Source of the DNA: Kingella denitrificans ATCC 33394
GTDB taxonomy: Bacteria > Pseudomonadota > Gammaproteobacteria > Burkholderiales > Neisseriaceae
DNA length: 64,000 nucleotides
Direction: 5' to 3'
NCBI RefSeq assembly: GCF_000190695.1
Contig: NZ_GL870929.1
Location: forward strand, 270,853-334,852
Below, piece by piece: positions 1 through 8,486 of the stretch (position 1 is the stretch's first letter; each line of letters begins with the position of its first letter). The position numbers were made by a program, and so were the translations under genes. The notes beneath the pieces were generated by a model. It ran no database searches. It had not been told where the DNA came from and saw only the letters and a list, made by a program, of their open reading frames with translations.

Positions 1-1
1 C

Positions 2-94
2 AAGCTATACAAACCCGACGGCGAAGTACAGCAATGGCAATACGCCTATGACCCCTTCGGCGGAAGGCTCTTCAAAGAAAGGATAGACAGATGA
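2..94 (+). CDS. 3' end of an RHS/YD-repeat protein (partial)
   Basis: The gene is open at the left edge; only its last 30 codons are visible, ending in TGA. The translation contains 'YAYDPFGGRLFKER', typical of YD/RHS repeats that build the shell of polymorphic toxins. The ORF stops before any toxin domain, and a toxin-tail-like sequence follows directly in another frame, so the toxin end of this protein appears displaced or lost. The family call rests on one short repeat and is an inference. Confidence 0.6.
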   Translation, partial: KLYKPDGEVQQWQYAYDPFGGRLFKERIDR

Positions 95-101
95 TAAAGG
101 A

Positions 102-302
102 TGGGCGATTGCACATGTAGATTTTAAACCTCATCATGATTAAGTGACAGGACATGCCCATGTATTTAAGCAACCTGGCAAGCCAAGCAGCGGACATGGT
201 GCTAGTAATTCTGACTCCGTATTACACCCTAATAACGTTCTAGCCGAATGGAAAAAACTTCCCTCTGATGTAATACCTCATACTCTCATAGGGTATAGAT
301 AG
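102..302 (+). pseudogene. Decayed toxin C-terminal tail of an RHS-type protein
   Basis: In a frame different from the upstream YD-repeat end, codons 102-140 and 144-299 read as protein ('WAIAHVDFKPHHD', stop, then 'VTGHAHVFKQPGKPSSGHGA' onward to 'IPHTLIGYR'), broken by TAA at 141-143 and ending in TAG at 300-302. There is no start codon or RBS of its own. It sits between an RHS end and an immunity-type gene, exactly where a polymorphic toxin tip would be. I read it as a frameshifted or orphan toxin module. The toxin family is not recognised. Confidence 0.5.
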
Positions 303-312
303 GAGTATTAAT

Positions 313-687
313 ATGAACATTAATTCTATTTTTAATAATTTTAGTAATTTTGAGGATTCTATAATTAGAAATATTAAAATTGAATATGCCGAGGATGGAA
401 GCAAGAATTTTTCTATTTTAGTTTATTCGCAATACATGTGGGAAAAATATAATAATTTATGGAAAGAAGTTGAAATTATTATTAAAGATGTGGTTACATA
501 CAGAGTACATGAACCGCTTCAAACAACCGCCCAAGTAATATCTAATGGAATACATGTAATTTTTTTTAATGAATTAATTTACTTAGAGTTTGGTGATTTT
601 GCAGATCCACCGCAATCTTTTGAAGAAGCTATGTCCTCAAATACATTTGTAATAGGAAAATCAATTAGCTGCATAGTTAATGAGTAA
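313..687 (+). CDS. Putative immunity protein of an RHS toxin cassette
   Basis: A 124-residue acidic cytoplasmic protein with no signal peptide or membrane segment. It is strongly AT-rich compared with the GC-rich genes around it, a common mark of mobile toxin-immunity cassettes. An AGGAG ribosome site (301-305) lies 7 bases before the ATG and overlaps the stop codon of the decayed toxin tail, so the two were probably translationally coupled. The family is not recognised from sequence. The immunity role is inferred from position, size and composition. If the toxin is inactive, the gene would be an orphan that may still protect against kin carrying the same toxin. Confidence 0.55.
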   Translation: MNINSIFNNFSNFEDSIIRNIKIEYAEDGSKNFSILVYSQYMWEKYNNLWKEVEIIIKDVVTYRVHEPLQTTAQVISNGIHVIFFNELIYLEFGDFADPPQSFEEAMSSNTFVIGKSISCIVNE

Positions 688-962
688 AGTAGGTTGGGCT
701 GATAAACCCAACGTTTTTCAGGTAGCACTTATCAGACTAATTGAAAAAAGTGCAGGCTGCTTTTTTTAGGCTTTGAAGCCGTTAAAAAACAGCCTATACA
801 TTAAAAAAGCACACCCGCCAAGACCGCCCAAAGCGCGGCAAAACAGTATTAAAGGCGCAGGCCGCCTTTAATGTTCCCGCTTTCGTTTCCCTATTTTCGC
901 GTCCGCGAAAAACCAGCCTGCACCCCCTCCAACCCATTCATTCAACAAAAAGGAACCCCGCC

Positions 963-2825
963 ATGTCCGAACTCACCCGCCGCCGATTTTTAGGCACCGC
1001 CGCCGCACTGGCCGGCACAACCGCTTTGGGCGGCTACCGCCTGATTTCCCCCGCGCGCGCCGCCGAGATTGCCGCCACCGCCACGCTGTATCCGCCGTCG
1101 CTCACCGGCCTGCGCGGCGACCACGACAGTTCCCGTGCCGCACCGCACAGCGTCGCCCTGCGCGGCCGCAAAATCACCATGCCCGAGCAGGCGCGCGAAA
1201 GCTACGATTTGGTGGTGGTCGGCTCCGGCATCAGCGGCCTGACCGCAGCCTATGCCTACCGCAAAGCGCGTCCGCAGGCCAAAATCATGATTGTGGACAA
1301 TCATGATGATTTCGGCGGGCACGCTAAGCGCAACGAATTCACGGTGGACGGCAAAACGCTGATTACCTATGGCGGCAGCGAAAACCTAGATTCGCCCGAA
1401 GGCACGTTTTCGCCCAAAGTCAAACGGCTGGTGAAGGAAATCGGCATCGACTACAAAAAATTCGCACAGTATTTTCAGCGGGACTTGTACCGCAAAACAT
1501 GGGGGCTGAAACAGGGCGTGTTCTTCGGTAAAGACACATTCGGCGAGGCCAAAGTCGTGGCGGGGCAGCCTGAAACGGGCAAAGCCTCCGCCCACGCCGT
1601 GATTGGGCAGTTCCCGCTGTCCGATGCGGAAAAGGCCGCGCTGACTGGGCTATACGTTTCGCCGCCCGATTACCTGAAAGGCAAAAGCCGCCGCCAACGC
1701 AGCGAATATGCCGCCACTACCAGCTATTACGACTTCCTGCGCGACACTGCCAAGCTGCCTGAAAAATGCCTGGCCTATCTGCAAAACATCAGCTCGGACT
1801 ACTGGGGGCACGACATCCGTGCCGTGTCCGTGGCCGAAGCGTGGGCAAACGGCTATCCCGGCCTGCAAAACTGCAGGCTGCCTGCGGCAAAAAACGAGCA
1901 TGACGAACCCTATATCTACCACTTCCCCGACGGCAACGCCTCCGTGGCACGCCTGCTGGTGCGCCGTCTGATACCTGATGCGTTGGACAGACGGCGGCTG
2001 CGTATGGACATGGAAAACATAGTGCTGGCCAAAACCGACTATGCCGCACTGGACAAACCCGACAGCCACATCAAAATCCGCCTGAACACCACCGCGCTGC
2101 TGCTGGAAAACCAGCCGGACGGCAGCGTGGCCGTGGCGCTGCAAGGCAAAAACGATAGCGACCTTTACCGCGTTTCCGCCCGCAAATGTATTTACGCAGG
2201 CCACGCCGCACTGGCGCAGCGCATCGTGCCGCAAATGCCGCAAACGCAGCAGGACGCCATGCGGACCAACGTGAAAGTGCCGATGGTCTATACCAAAGTT
2301 GCCCTGAAAAACGCCCGCGCGTTCCAGAAACTCGGCGTGTACCACATTTACGCACCGAACCAGCCTTATTGCGAACTTTGGCTGGACTATCCCGTGAAAA
2401 TGGGCGGCTACACGCCCGCGCAAACGCCCGACGAGCCGATTGTGCTGCACTGTGTCCGCATCGCCACCGCACAAGACGGCAAAACCGCACGCGACAAATA
2501 CCGTGCCGGACGGCAGGCGCTGGCGGCACAAGACGAAAACGCATTGCGCGGCGAAATTCTGACGCAGCTGCGCGAACTGTTTGCGCTGGCCGGCGAAAAT
2601 GCGGACGACATCGTGGCCGACCTGACCATCAACCGCTGGGCGCACGGATACAGCTACGAACGGGTCGGTCTGTTCGACAGCGAAGCCGCCGAGCGCAGCA
2701 CCACGCGCCAAATGCAGCGCGCCGTGGGCAACATCTTCATGGCCAACAGCGACGTGGCCTGGCAGCCGTATCTGCAACACGCCATGGAACAGGGGCTGCG
2801 CGCAGCGGAAGAGGCGTTGAAGTAA
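963..2825 (+). CDS. Tat-exported FAD-dependent oxidoreductase, spermidine dehydrogenase-like
   Basis: A 620-residue flavoprotein. The N terminus carries a twin-arginine signal ('TRRRFLG', residues 5-11, then a hydrophobic stretch and 'ARAAE'), so it should be exported folded. A dinucleotide-binding Rossmann motif 'VVVGSGISG' lies at about 84-92, followed by 'DDFGGHAKRNEF'. The C terminus has 'NSDVAWQPYLQHAMEQG'. Length, Tat signal and these motifs resemble the bacterial spermidine dehydrogenase (SpdH) family, which oxidises spermidine in the periplasm. Substrate specificity cannot be read from sequence, and other amine oxidases of the same fold are possible. It is flanked by DUS, has an AAGGAA ribosome site about 7 bases before the ATG, and appears monocistronic. 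Confidence 0.75.
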   Translation: MSELTRRRFLGTAAALAGTTALGGYRLISPARAAEIAATATLYPPSLTGLRGDHDSSRAAPHSVALRGRKITMPEQARESYDLVVVGSGISGLTAAYAYRKARPQAKIMIVDNHDDFGGHAKRNEFTVDGKTLITYGGSENLDSPEGTFSPKVKRLVKEIGIDYKKFAQYFQRDLYRKTWGLKQGVFFGKDTFGEAKVVAGQPETGKASAHAVIGQFPLSDAEKAALTGLYVSPPDYLKGKSRRQRSEYAATTSYYDFLRDTAKLPEKCLAYLQNISSDYWGHDIRAVSVAEAWANGYPGLQNCRLPAAKNEHDEPYIYHFPDGNASVARLLVRRLIPDALDRRRLRMDMENIVLAKTDYAALDKPDSHIKIRLNTTALLLENQPDGSVAVALQGKNDSDLYRVSARKCIYAGHAALAQRIVPQMPQTQQDAMRTNVKVPMVYTKVALKNARAFQKLGVYHIYAPNQPYCELWLDYPVKMGGYTPAQTPDEPIVLHCVRIATAQDGKTARDKYRAGRQALAAQDENALRGEILTQLRELFALAGENADDIVADLTINRWAHGYSYERVGLFDSEAAERSTTRQMQRAVGNIFMANSDVAWQPYLQHAMEQGLRAAEEALK

Positions 2826-2930
2826 AAGAAAGATGTGCAGGCTGCCTTCTTCTCACATGCGTCCCGCATACGCAAGAGCACCGAATCCGATACCGACAAT
2901 CCCAACTCTGTACCCATTCAATCCGCTTTA

Positions 2931-2968
2931 GGTGCAGGCTGCCTGAAATCTAAAAAGCAGCCTGCACC
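2931..2968 (+). terminator. DUS inverted pair after the flavoprotein gene
   Basis: 12-bp arms (2931-2942 and 2957-2968) form a hairpin made of two oppositely oriented uptake sequences. The left arm runs into TGCAGGCTGCCTGAA, so it carries two DUS dialects at once. It lies about 105 bp after the stop codon, so its role as terminator is likely but not certain. Confidence 0.5.
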
Positions 2969-2990
2969 TTAATCCAACGAAAGAATACGC

Positions 2991-3737
2991 ATGAAACCGA
3001 ATCCACCGGCTGCACTGGTTGCCTGCCTGCAACGGCACAAAATCCCCGCCGGATACATTGCCGCCCTGCAAGGCTTCGTTCCTAGAGACGGCTTCCAATT
3101 TCACCCCGCTGATTCAGACTGGCAAAACAGCAAGGATTATTTTGACGAATGCCAGCCGCCGTTGCCCGTTGCCCCGCTGTTGCAGGATGGGGAAAGCAAC
3201 GAATGGTTTGTGTACCTTACCGCACCTTTGGCGGGCATGGTCGGGCATTTTCAGCATGATGCCCCCGATTTAGTGCCCACCTTTGCTGATATACCGAACC
3301 TGATGGCCGCCGTGGCCGCACACCCCGAAGCGCAGGACGGCTACGACCTTTTGCACGTCAGCCGTGCCGGACAGTTTCCCGCTGTCGAACCGCCGTTGGA
3401 TACCGCCGTGCGCCAAGCCGCCATGCGGCAGCTACAGGAACAGGCAGAGCAGGGCGATGATGAAGAAATCCGCCAACGGCTGCACCTTGCCTGGTTCAAC
3501 CTTGTCGCCGAAAAAGAAGCCGTCCAATGGCTGCTGCCCTATTTGGACGATAGAGATATGTATGTGCAGGAACGCGCCATAGAACTGGTCGGCAGACACA
3601 ACTGCCGCGCCGCCCGCGAAAAACTGCAAATGCTGCAAACTACCGCGCTCCCCAACGGGCAAACCGCCGCCAAGCGCGTGCTGGCAGAATGGCGCAAACA
3701 GAAATTGGGTGGCGGTAGTTCTTCCTCGCCTGCTTAA
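2991..3737 (+). CDS. Hypothetical protein, possible SMI1/KNR4-like N-terminal domain
   Basis: A 248-residue soluble protein without signal peptide. Residues roughly 60-105 ('NEWFVYLTAPLAGMVGHF' followed by 'SFADIPNLMAAV'-like text) resemble the strand-rich core of SMI1/KNR4 (SUKH) proteins, many of which are immunity proteins. Residues 130-240 are helical and look like one or two HEAT-type repeats ('DDRDMYVQERAIELVGRH'). It lies 16 bp before another protein of uncertain function and may form an operon with it. The domain call is by eye and tentative. The C terminus ends in a short Gly/Ser tail. Confidence 0.5.
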   Translation: MKPNPPAALVACLQRHKIPAGYIAALQGFVPRDGFQFHPADSDWQNSKDYFDECQPPLPVAPLLQDGESNEWFVYLTAPLAGMVGHFQHDAPDLVPTFADIPNLMAAVAAHPEAQDGYDLLHVSRAGQFPAVEPPLDTAVRQAAMRQLQEQAEQGDDEEIRQRLHLAWFNLVAEKEAVQWLLPYLDDRDMYVQERAIELVGRHNCRAAREKLQMLQTTALPNGQTAAKRVLAEWRKQKLGGGSSSSPA

Positions 3738-3753
3738 AAACTGAAAGAAAATC

Positions 3754-4611
3754 ATGCCCCTATTCGACTTCACCCTCAGAAATACCACGCAGACCCTTGC
3801 TGCTAACAGCCCATGTTGGTATTGGCTGACGGACGGCAGCTACAACATTTGTATCAACGGCAAACGCCTGTTGTCCTACAATCCCGCAATCTCAACCGCA
3901 AACGAACGCGCGCAGTGGAAACAGCAGGCGGCGGCAGGCGGTCTGCACGCATACGAACCCGAATATTATGTCGTGCGCCTGTATGAAGACGTGCTGGCTG
4001 AAGCCCTGCCGTACACATGGAACAATGTAAGCGAAATGCAGCACCAATGTCTGCTCAATCCCACGGTTTACCGGATGGTTTCGGAAGAATGTGACGACAG
4101 GTTATTGTTTCACGAAGATAAAAGCCTTTACGACAAATGCCACCCATATTGCGGCCAATTCGGCAGCGGCTATATGATGCTGCCCGAATTCCGCCTGTGG
4201 CGTTATGCCGATGAAATCTATATTTATTGGAACGGCAACGGAAAAAACCCGCACGGAATATCTTGGTTTCAGCACACGGGCGAAGCCGTTTTCGTGATGG
4301 ATGCCGGCGCATTCTTGCGTGAAGTGGAGGATTTTCACCACCGCCTGATGAACGCGATGGCAGAGCATATTGGCCAGGTTCAAGACTATTGCATCCGCCA
4401 TCCCGATATACCCGCCGCCGTAATATTCGATTATGCCTTTGTGGCCGCCGACCACGAACGGCGCAGACAGAGTTTGGATAAGGCTTTACGGCGCAAACAG
4501 TCCGCCAATCCGGATTTTGAGCGGGATAACCTGAATGCGGGCATCCATCTGCGCCAACTGCTGGCAGAGTATCCGCATGCGGTGGAAATTGTCCGTGTCG
4601 TTGATTTTTGA
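3754..4611 (+). CDS. DUF5984-like protein
   Basis: A 285-residue soluble protein. The first 40 residues ('FDFTLRN', 'YWLTDGSYNICING') resemble the start of DUF5984 proteins, which are found scattered in bacterial accessory regions and have no established function. A middle section 'FRLWRYADEIYIYWNGNG' is rich in aromatics, and the C-terminal third is helical. It begins 16 bp after the SMI1-like gene on the same strand, which suggests co-transcription. Association with immunity-type neighbours hints at a toxin-immunity setting, but no toxin is seen here. Confidence 0.5.
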   Translation: MPLFDFTLRNTTQTLAANSPCWYWLTDGSYNICINGKRLLSYNPAISTANERAQWKQQAAAGGLHAYEPEYYVVRLYEDVLAEALPYTWNNVSEMQHQCLLNPTVYRMVSEECDDRLLFHEDKSLYDKCHPYCGQFGSGYMMLPEFRLWRYADEIYIYWNGNGKNPHGISWFQHTGEAVFVMDAGAFLREVEDFHHRLMNAMAEHIGQVQDYCIRHPDIPAAVIFDYAFVAADHERRRQSLDKALRRKQSANPDFERDNLNAGIHLRQLLAEYPHAVEIVRVVDF

Positions 4612-4645
4612 TGTGCGGATACGTCCTAGGTTTTATCAAACACAA

Positions 4646-4682
4646 AAAAGCAGCCTGCACTTTTAAGATGCAGGCTGCTTTT
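4646..4682. terminator. DUS hairpin between the DUF5984-like gene and tRNA-Lys
   Basis: 14-bp arms (4646-4659 and 4669-4682) with A/T flanks on both sides, so it can end transcription from either direction. It lies after the plus-strand gene ending at 4611 and just beyond the 3' end of the minus-strand tRNA. Confidence 0.75.
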
Positions 4683-4696
4683 GCATGAACAAACTT

Positions 4697-4772
4697 TGGT
4701 GGGTCGTGAGCGATTCGAACGCTCGACCAACGGATTAAAAGTCCGCTGCTCTACCGACTGAGCTAACGACCC
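4697..4772 (-). tRNA. tRNA-Lys (anticodon UUU)
   Basis: The minus strand folds as a canonical tRNA. The acceptor stem pairs GGGTCGT (4772-4766) with ACGACCC (4707-4701), the D-arm is 'AGCTCAGTCGGTAGAGC', the anticodon loop is CTTTTAA with anticodon TTT, and the T-arm contains GTTCGAATC. The 3' CCA is encoded (4697-4699). Confidence 0.97.
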
Positions 4773-4818
4773 GAAAGCGCGCATTATAGGGCAATGCCAG
4801 AATAAATGCAAGCCTTAT

Positions 4819-5403
4819 TTAAAACAAATAGTCGGTCGCGTCGTTCGATTCGCGGGCAGGGCGCTGGCGTTCGCGTCTTGGCGGGGTATTTTCCGGCTTC
4901 AAGGGGCGCTCGGCGGCTTGGTTGGTCGGTGCAATCACGCGTTCTTGGCGCGGCTGCGGGGAAAGATTGGTCGGTTTCAGCTCAACTGCCTGTGTTTCCG
5001 CCGGTTCGACAGGTTTTTCGGCAGTGGCGGCCGGTTTGCGCGGCGTATGGCGGCGCGGTGTGGTTTCCACGGGCTGCGGTGTTTCGTCCATTGTGGTTTG
5101 CGCTTCGGAAGCAGCCTGCACCACCCGTGCGGGCGGCATTTGCGCGGCCGGGGCGGAAGCGCCTTGTTGTGCGGTTTTGCCATTGGGCAGCATCAGTTCG
5201 GGGTTGGATGCGGCAGCATTTTGGTCGCGCTGGTAGCTGGCGGCGGTGGTTTCCGGCGTGCTGATGACCTGTTGGTACATCATATACATGAGGCCTGCCA
5301 CGGCAAATGTGCCCAAGCACAGCAGGGTCATGAGAATGTTGCCGAAGGTGATTTTTCCCAAGGCGGCGGCTTTGAATCGGCGGTTTGCGTTTAACATGAA
5401 CAT
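4819..5403 (-). CDS. Membrane-anchored Pro/Ala-rich protein of unknown function
   Basis: A 194-residue protein with one strongly hydrophobic segment at about residues 20-45 ('ILMTLLCLGTFAVAGLMYMM') preceded by basic residues, so it is a single-pass inner-membrane anchor with the rest probably periplasmic. Residues 60-190 are low complexity, rich in Pro, Ala, Glu, Thr and Arg, and likely disordered. A second in-frame ATG (5397) is an alternative start. It begins 12 bp after the BON-domain lipoprotein gene and is probably co-transcribed with it, suggesting an envelope role. No family is recognised. Confidence 0.65.
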   Translation of the reverse strand: MFMLNANRRFKAAALGKITFGNILMTLLCLGTFAVAGLMYMMYQQVISTPETTAASYQRDQNAAASNPELMLPNGKTAQQGASAPAAQMPPARVVQAASEAQTTMDETPQPVETTPRRHTPRKPAATAEKPVEPAETQAVELKPTNLSPQPRQERVIAPTNQAAERPLKPENTPPRRERQRPARESNDATDYLF

Positions 5404-5415
5404 TTCGGAATCGGT

Positions 5416-6057
5416 TTATTGGACGGTGGTTTGCACGGCAGGTTGCACTGGGGCAGGCTGCTGTGCCGGTTGGTAATCTTCAAACAGGGTAACGATTTGC
5501 TGCACGCCTGCGGTGGTGCGGACGCGCTCGACCACGGCGGCTTGCTGTTCGGGGGTCAGCATGCCCATCAGGTAGGTGATGTTGTTGAAGGTAACGACTT
5601 TGATATGCCCTGCATACACGCCCGGAACGTTAATCACGCGGCTGCGGACTTTGGAAGTAATCCAAGTGTCGCGGTTGATGTCGGATATAGTGCGTTGCAC
5701 GGGCGATACGGTAATGTAGTTATACACGCGTTCTTGATTGGTTTCGGAGCGCGCGGCCTGTTCGGCAAGGGCTTTGTCGTTTTCGTTGTCGGCCTGGCCC
5801 ACCAGCAGGATTTTGCGGTTGTAGCTGATGATGGAGAGCGTGGTGTTGGATTGCGGATTGGCTTGTTTAATCGCCGTCATCGCGTTATTTTTCACGCGCA
5901 GTTCCATGATTTGGTCGTCGGTTTGCGCGCCTGTGCTGCGGCGGTCAGCGATGGAGCTTGCCCCCACTGCGCCCAGCCCCAAAACACCCAATGCCATACA
6001 GCCGTTCAGCGCGGCGGTCGCCATGGATACCAGCAGGATTTTTTTGAAGTGCGTCAT
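5416..6057 (-). CDS. dolP: BON-domain outer-membrane lipoprotein, DolP/YraP (GNA2091) homologue
   Basis: 213 residues with a lipoprotein signal ending in the lipobox 'LNGC' (Cys at about 20). Two BON domains follow, at roughly 55-115 ('ISYNRKILLVGQADN') and 130-200 ('VRSRVINVPGVYAGHIKVVT', 'NITYLMGMLT'). The family binds anionic phospholipid and supports outer-membrane integrity and BAM function. In Neisseria meningitidis the orthologue is the GNA2091 antigen. A Gln/Pro-rich tail of about 20 residues extends past the second BON domain. The anchored Pro-rich protein follows 12 bp downstream. Confidence 0.9.
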   Translation of the reverse strand: MTHFKKILLVSMATAALNGCMALGVLGLGAVGASSIADRRSTGAQTDDQIMELRVKNNAMTAIKQANPQSNTTLSIISYNRKILLVGQADNENDKALAEQAARSETNQERVYNYITVSPVQRTISDINRDTWITSKVRSRVINVPGVYAGHIKVVTFNNITYLMGMLTPEQQAAVVERVRTTAGVQQIVTLFEDYQPAQQPAPVQPAVQTTVQ

Positions 6058-6200
6058 GGGAATTGTCTTTCTGTTGGGGGAAAAGCGGCATTTTATCGTG
6101 TTTTATGCCAATCCGAAAGCCTTGCGCGCCAAAAGCAGCCTGCACATGGCGGGGAAACAGATTTCCGTGTCAATGTGCAGGCTGCCTTTTTATTCTTCCG

Positions 6201-6241
6201 AAAGCAGCCTGCACGTTAAATTTCCGTGTGCAGGCTGCTTT
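6201..6241 (-). terminator. DUS hairpin at the dinG stop codon
   Basis: 14-bp arms (6201-6214, 6228-6241) with flanking A/T runs. The right arm touches the first base of the dinG stop codon, so the hairpin begins as translation ends. Confidence 0.8.
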
Positions 6242-8379
6242 CAGCCAATCCGTTTGAACGGCGGCAGCCCTGCCAGCAGCTGCTGCCCGTAGCGTTGCGT
6301 CTGAATGCGGTTGTCCAAAATCGTGATGCGGCCGTAATCCTGCTCGGTGCGGATTAAGCGCCCCACCGCCTGCACCAGCTTGATGGCGGCTTCCGGCACG
6401 GTAATCTCCATAAACGGATTGCCGCCGCGCTGCTTAATCCAGTTGCTCTGGGTTTTCTCGATGGGGTTGTCGGGCATGGAAAACGGCAGCTTGGCAATGA
6501 TGACGTGCACGCAGGCATTGCCCGGCAAATCCAAGCCCTCGGCAAAGCTGTCCAGCCCGAAAATAATGCTCGGCCTGCCGGCGGCAATGGCATCGTGGTG
6601 CTGCTGCAACAGCCTGCTTTTCGACTGTTCGCCCTGAATCAGCAGCAGCGGCAGATAGGCTGCTGGCAGGCGCAGGGCGACTTCCTGCATTTGTTTGCGC
6701 GAACTGAACAGTACCAGCGTGCCAATCGGTTCGCTGTCGCTAATCAGGCGCGGCAGCCATTCGGCGATTTCCGCTGTGTGCGCGGCGCTGTCTTTCGGAC
6801 TGGCGGACATGGGCGGCAGATAAAGCTCGCCCTGTGCGGTGAAATCGAACGGGCTTTGCAGTGCCAGCGTGCTGGTTTCCGGCAGCCAGTTCAACCCCGT
6901 TTGGCGCAACAGCAGGTTGAAATTGCCCAAACTTTGCAAGGTGGCGGAAGTGAGCACCACGCCTGCCGCACGCCGCCAAAAACGGTTGGCAAGCTGCTGC
7001 GCGCTGCTGATGGGGCTGGCGTGGAACTGCCAATCGGTTTTGTTGTCGGTCAGGCGGCGGCTGATCCATTTGGCCAGCGGCTCTTCCTGTTCGCTTTGGC
7101 GCGTGGTGGACATCAGCTGCCACAAATCGGCAATTTCTTCGCCGCGCCCCACAAACAAGCCGAAATCCGCAGCGGTACGGTCGATTTGCACGCTGTTTTG
7201 GTCTTTGTCGCGGCGGGCGGCGGAAAGGGCGTCGCGCAGGCTGTATAAATGCTTCAACAGACTTTGCGCGGAAATGTGGCAGTTGTGCACCAGCGCGGTC
7301 AGTTCTTCGGGAATTTCGCCGTTATCCCACAGCCAAACGCTTTCATGGGTACTGTCGGCTTCTTGGAAACTGGGTTCGTCCTGCAAATGGAACTGCCATT
7401 CGTTCATGCAGTCGAGCAGGGCGGCAGCGGCTTCGTCGGCTAAGTTGGCCAATTCTGCTTTGTCGCACAACATGGCGATTTTGGCGGTTTGTGCGGGCAG
7501 TTTTTCCAGCGTCCACATGGCTTGCAGCCACGAATGTTCCGCCGCCAGCTGGTTCAGGGCTTTTTTGGAAAGGTGGTGCGCTTCGTCAATGCAGTAGAAA
7601 CTGTGTTCGGGCGGCGGCAGGATGACACCGCCGCCCATGCCGATATCGACCATCAGCAAATCGTGGTTGCACACCACCACGTCCACCGTGTCCAGCGTGT
7701 CGCGCGCAAGGAAGAACGGGCATTCGGGGCGGTTCGGGCAGGCGGATTTCAGGCAGCTGTGCGGGTCGTTGGCCACTTTTTTCCACAATGAATCGTCGAT
7801 TTTTTCTTGCCATGTGTCGCGGTCGCCGTCGAATTGGCGGCGGGAAAAGCGGTCGGCCATCTGGTGCAGCGTGTCGAGTTCTTCTTTTTTCGGTTTGCTG
7901 TCCCACAACAGTGCAGGCTGCTCGAAACCCGTCAGGCTTTGCTGCGCGTGGGTTTGCGTGAGTTGGTAGAGTTTGTAGGGGCAAAGGTAGCGGCCGCGCC
8001 CTTTGGCAATGGCAAAGCTCAGCTCCAAGCCGCTTTTTTCCACCACGAACGGCAAATCGCGCCCCACCAGCTGCTCTTGCAGGGCAACGGTGGCGCTGGA
8101 CACAATCAGCCGTTTGCCGCGCGTTTGCGCCATGATGCCGCCGGCCAGCAGGTACGCCAGGCTTTTGCCCACGCCGGTGGGACCTTCAATCACGACAATG
8201 CTTTCGCCTTCGCGCTTTGGGGCTTCTTCGCCTTCTTTTTGCGTTTTGGTGCGGGAAAAGGCATTGGCGATGGCGGCAATCATTTCGCGCTGCGCAGTGC
8301 GCGGGCGGAAGTTCGGCAGGTTTTCGGAAAGGGCGCGGTAATGGTCGCGGATGGCGTTTTTTTCGAGTTCGGTGAGCAT
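6241..8379 (-). CDS. dinG: ATP-dependent DNA helicase DinG
   Basis: A superfamily 2, XPD-like 5'-3' helicase of 712 residues acting on R-loops and damaged DNA. The Walker A motif 'GPTGVGKS' is at about 66-73 and the DEAH box reads 'CIDEAHHLSKK'. Four cysteines ('RYLCPYK', then 'SCLKSACPNRPEC') supply the Fe-S cluster of the family. The late helicase motifs include 'FGLDSFAEGLDLPG' and 'QAVGRLIRTEQDYG'. The ORF could extend 15 codons upstream, but those codons are a translated uptake sequence ('PKAACT'), so I start at 'MLTELEKN'. It follows greB on the same strand, separated by a DUS hairpin. Confidence 0.95.
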   Translation of the reverse strand: MLTELEKNAIRDHYRALSENLPNFRPRTAQREMIAAIANAFSRTKTQKEGEEAPKREGESIVVIEGPTGVGKSLAYLLAGGIMAQTRGKRLIVSSATVALQEQLVGRDLPFVVEKSGLELSFAIAKGRGRYLCPYKLYQLTQTHAQQSLTGFEQPALLWDSKPKKEELDTLHQMADRFSRRQFDGDRDTWQEKIDDSLWKKVANDPHSCLKSACPNRPECPFFLARDTLDTVDVVVCNHDLLMVDIGMGGGVILPPPEHSFYCIDEAHHLSKKALNQLAAEHSWLQAMWTLEKLPAQTAKIAMLCDKAELANLADEAAAALLDCMNEWQFHLQDEPSFQEADSTHESVWLWDNGEIPEELTALVHNCHISAQSLLKHLYSLRDALSAARRDKDQNSVQIDRTAADFGLFVGRGEEIADLWQLMSTTRQSEQEEPLAKWISRRLTDNKTDWQFHASPISSAQQLANRFWRRAAGVVLTSATLQSLGNFNLLLRQTGLNWLPETSTLALQSPFDFTAQGELYLPPMSASPKDSAAHTAEIAEWLPRLISDSEPIGTLVLFSSRKQMQEVALRLPAAYLPLLLIQGEQSKSRLLQQHHDAIAAGRPSIIFGLDSFAEGLDLPGNACVHVIIAKLPFSMPDNPIEKTQSNWIKQRGGNPFMEITVPEAAIKLVQAVGRLIRTEQDYGRITILDNRIQTQRYGQQLLAGLPPFKRIG

Positions 8380-8389
8380 GGCGGATGGG

Positions 8390-8438
8390 GTGCAGGCTGC
8401 TTTTGGGGAGGTTTGTATCTGCAAAAAGCAGCCTGCAC
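8390..8438 (-). terminator. DUS hairpin between greB and dinG
   Basis: 15-bp arms (8390-8404, 8424-8438) flanked by A/T. It lies 48 bp past the greB stop and immediately before the dinG start, so it probably separates two transcripts or attenuates read-through into dinG. Confidence 0.7.
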
Positions 8439-8486
8439 GTTGGAAAAGGTAGAAACAGGTGGAATTTTTGCAGGATAAGGGTTGCG

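Noticed and set aside
1650..2780. A 376-codon open frame on the minus strand inside the flavoprotein gene
   Set aside because: It is the antisense of a clearly conserved plus-strand gene, has no ribosome site, and its composition is that of codon shadows in GC-rich DNA.
4613..4700. Possible att site at tRNA-Lys
   Set aside because: No direct repeat of the tRNA 3' end was seen within several kb and no integrase is present.
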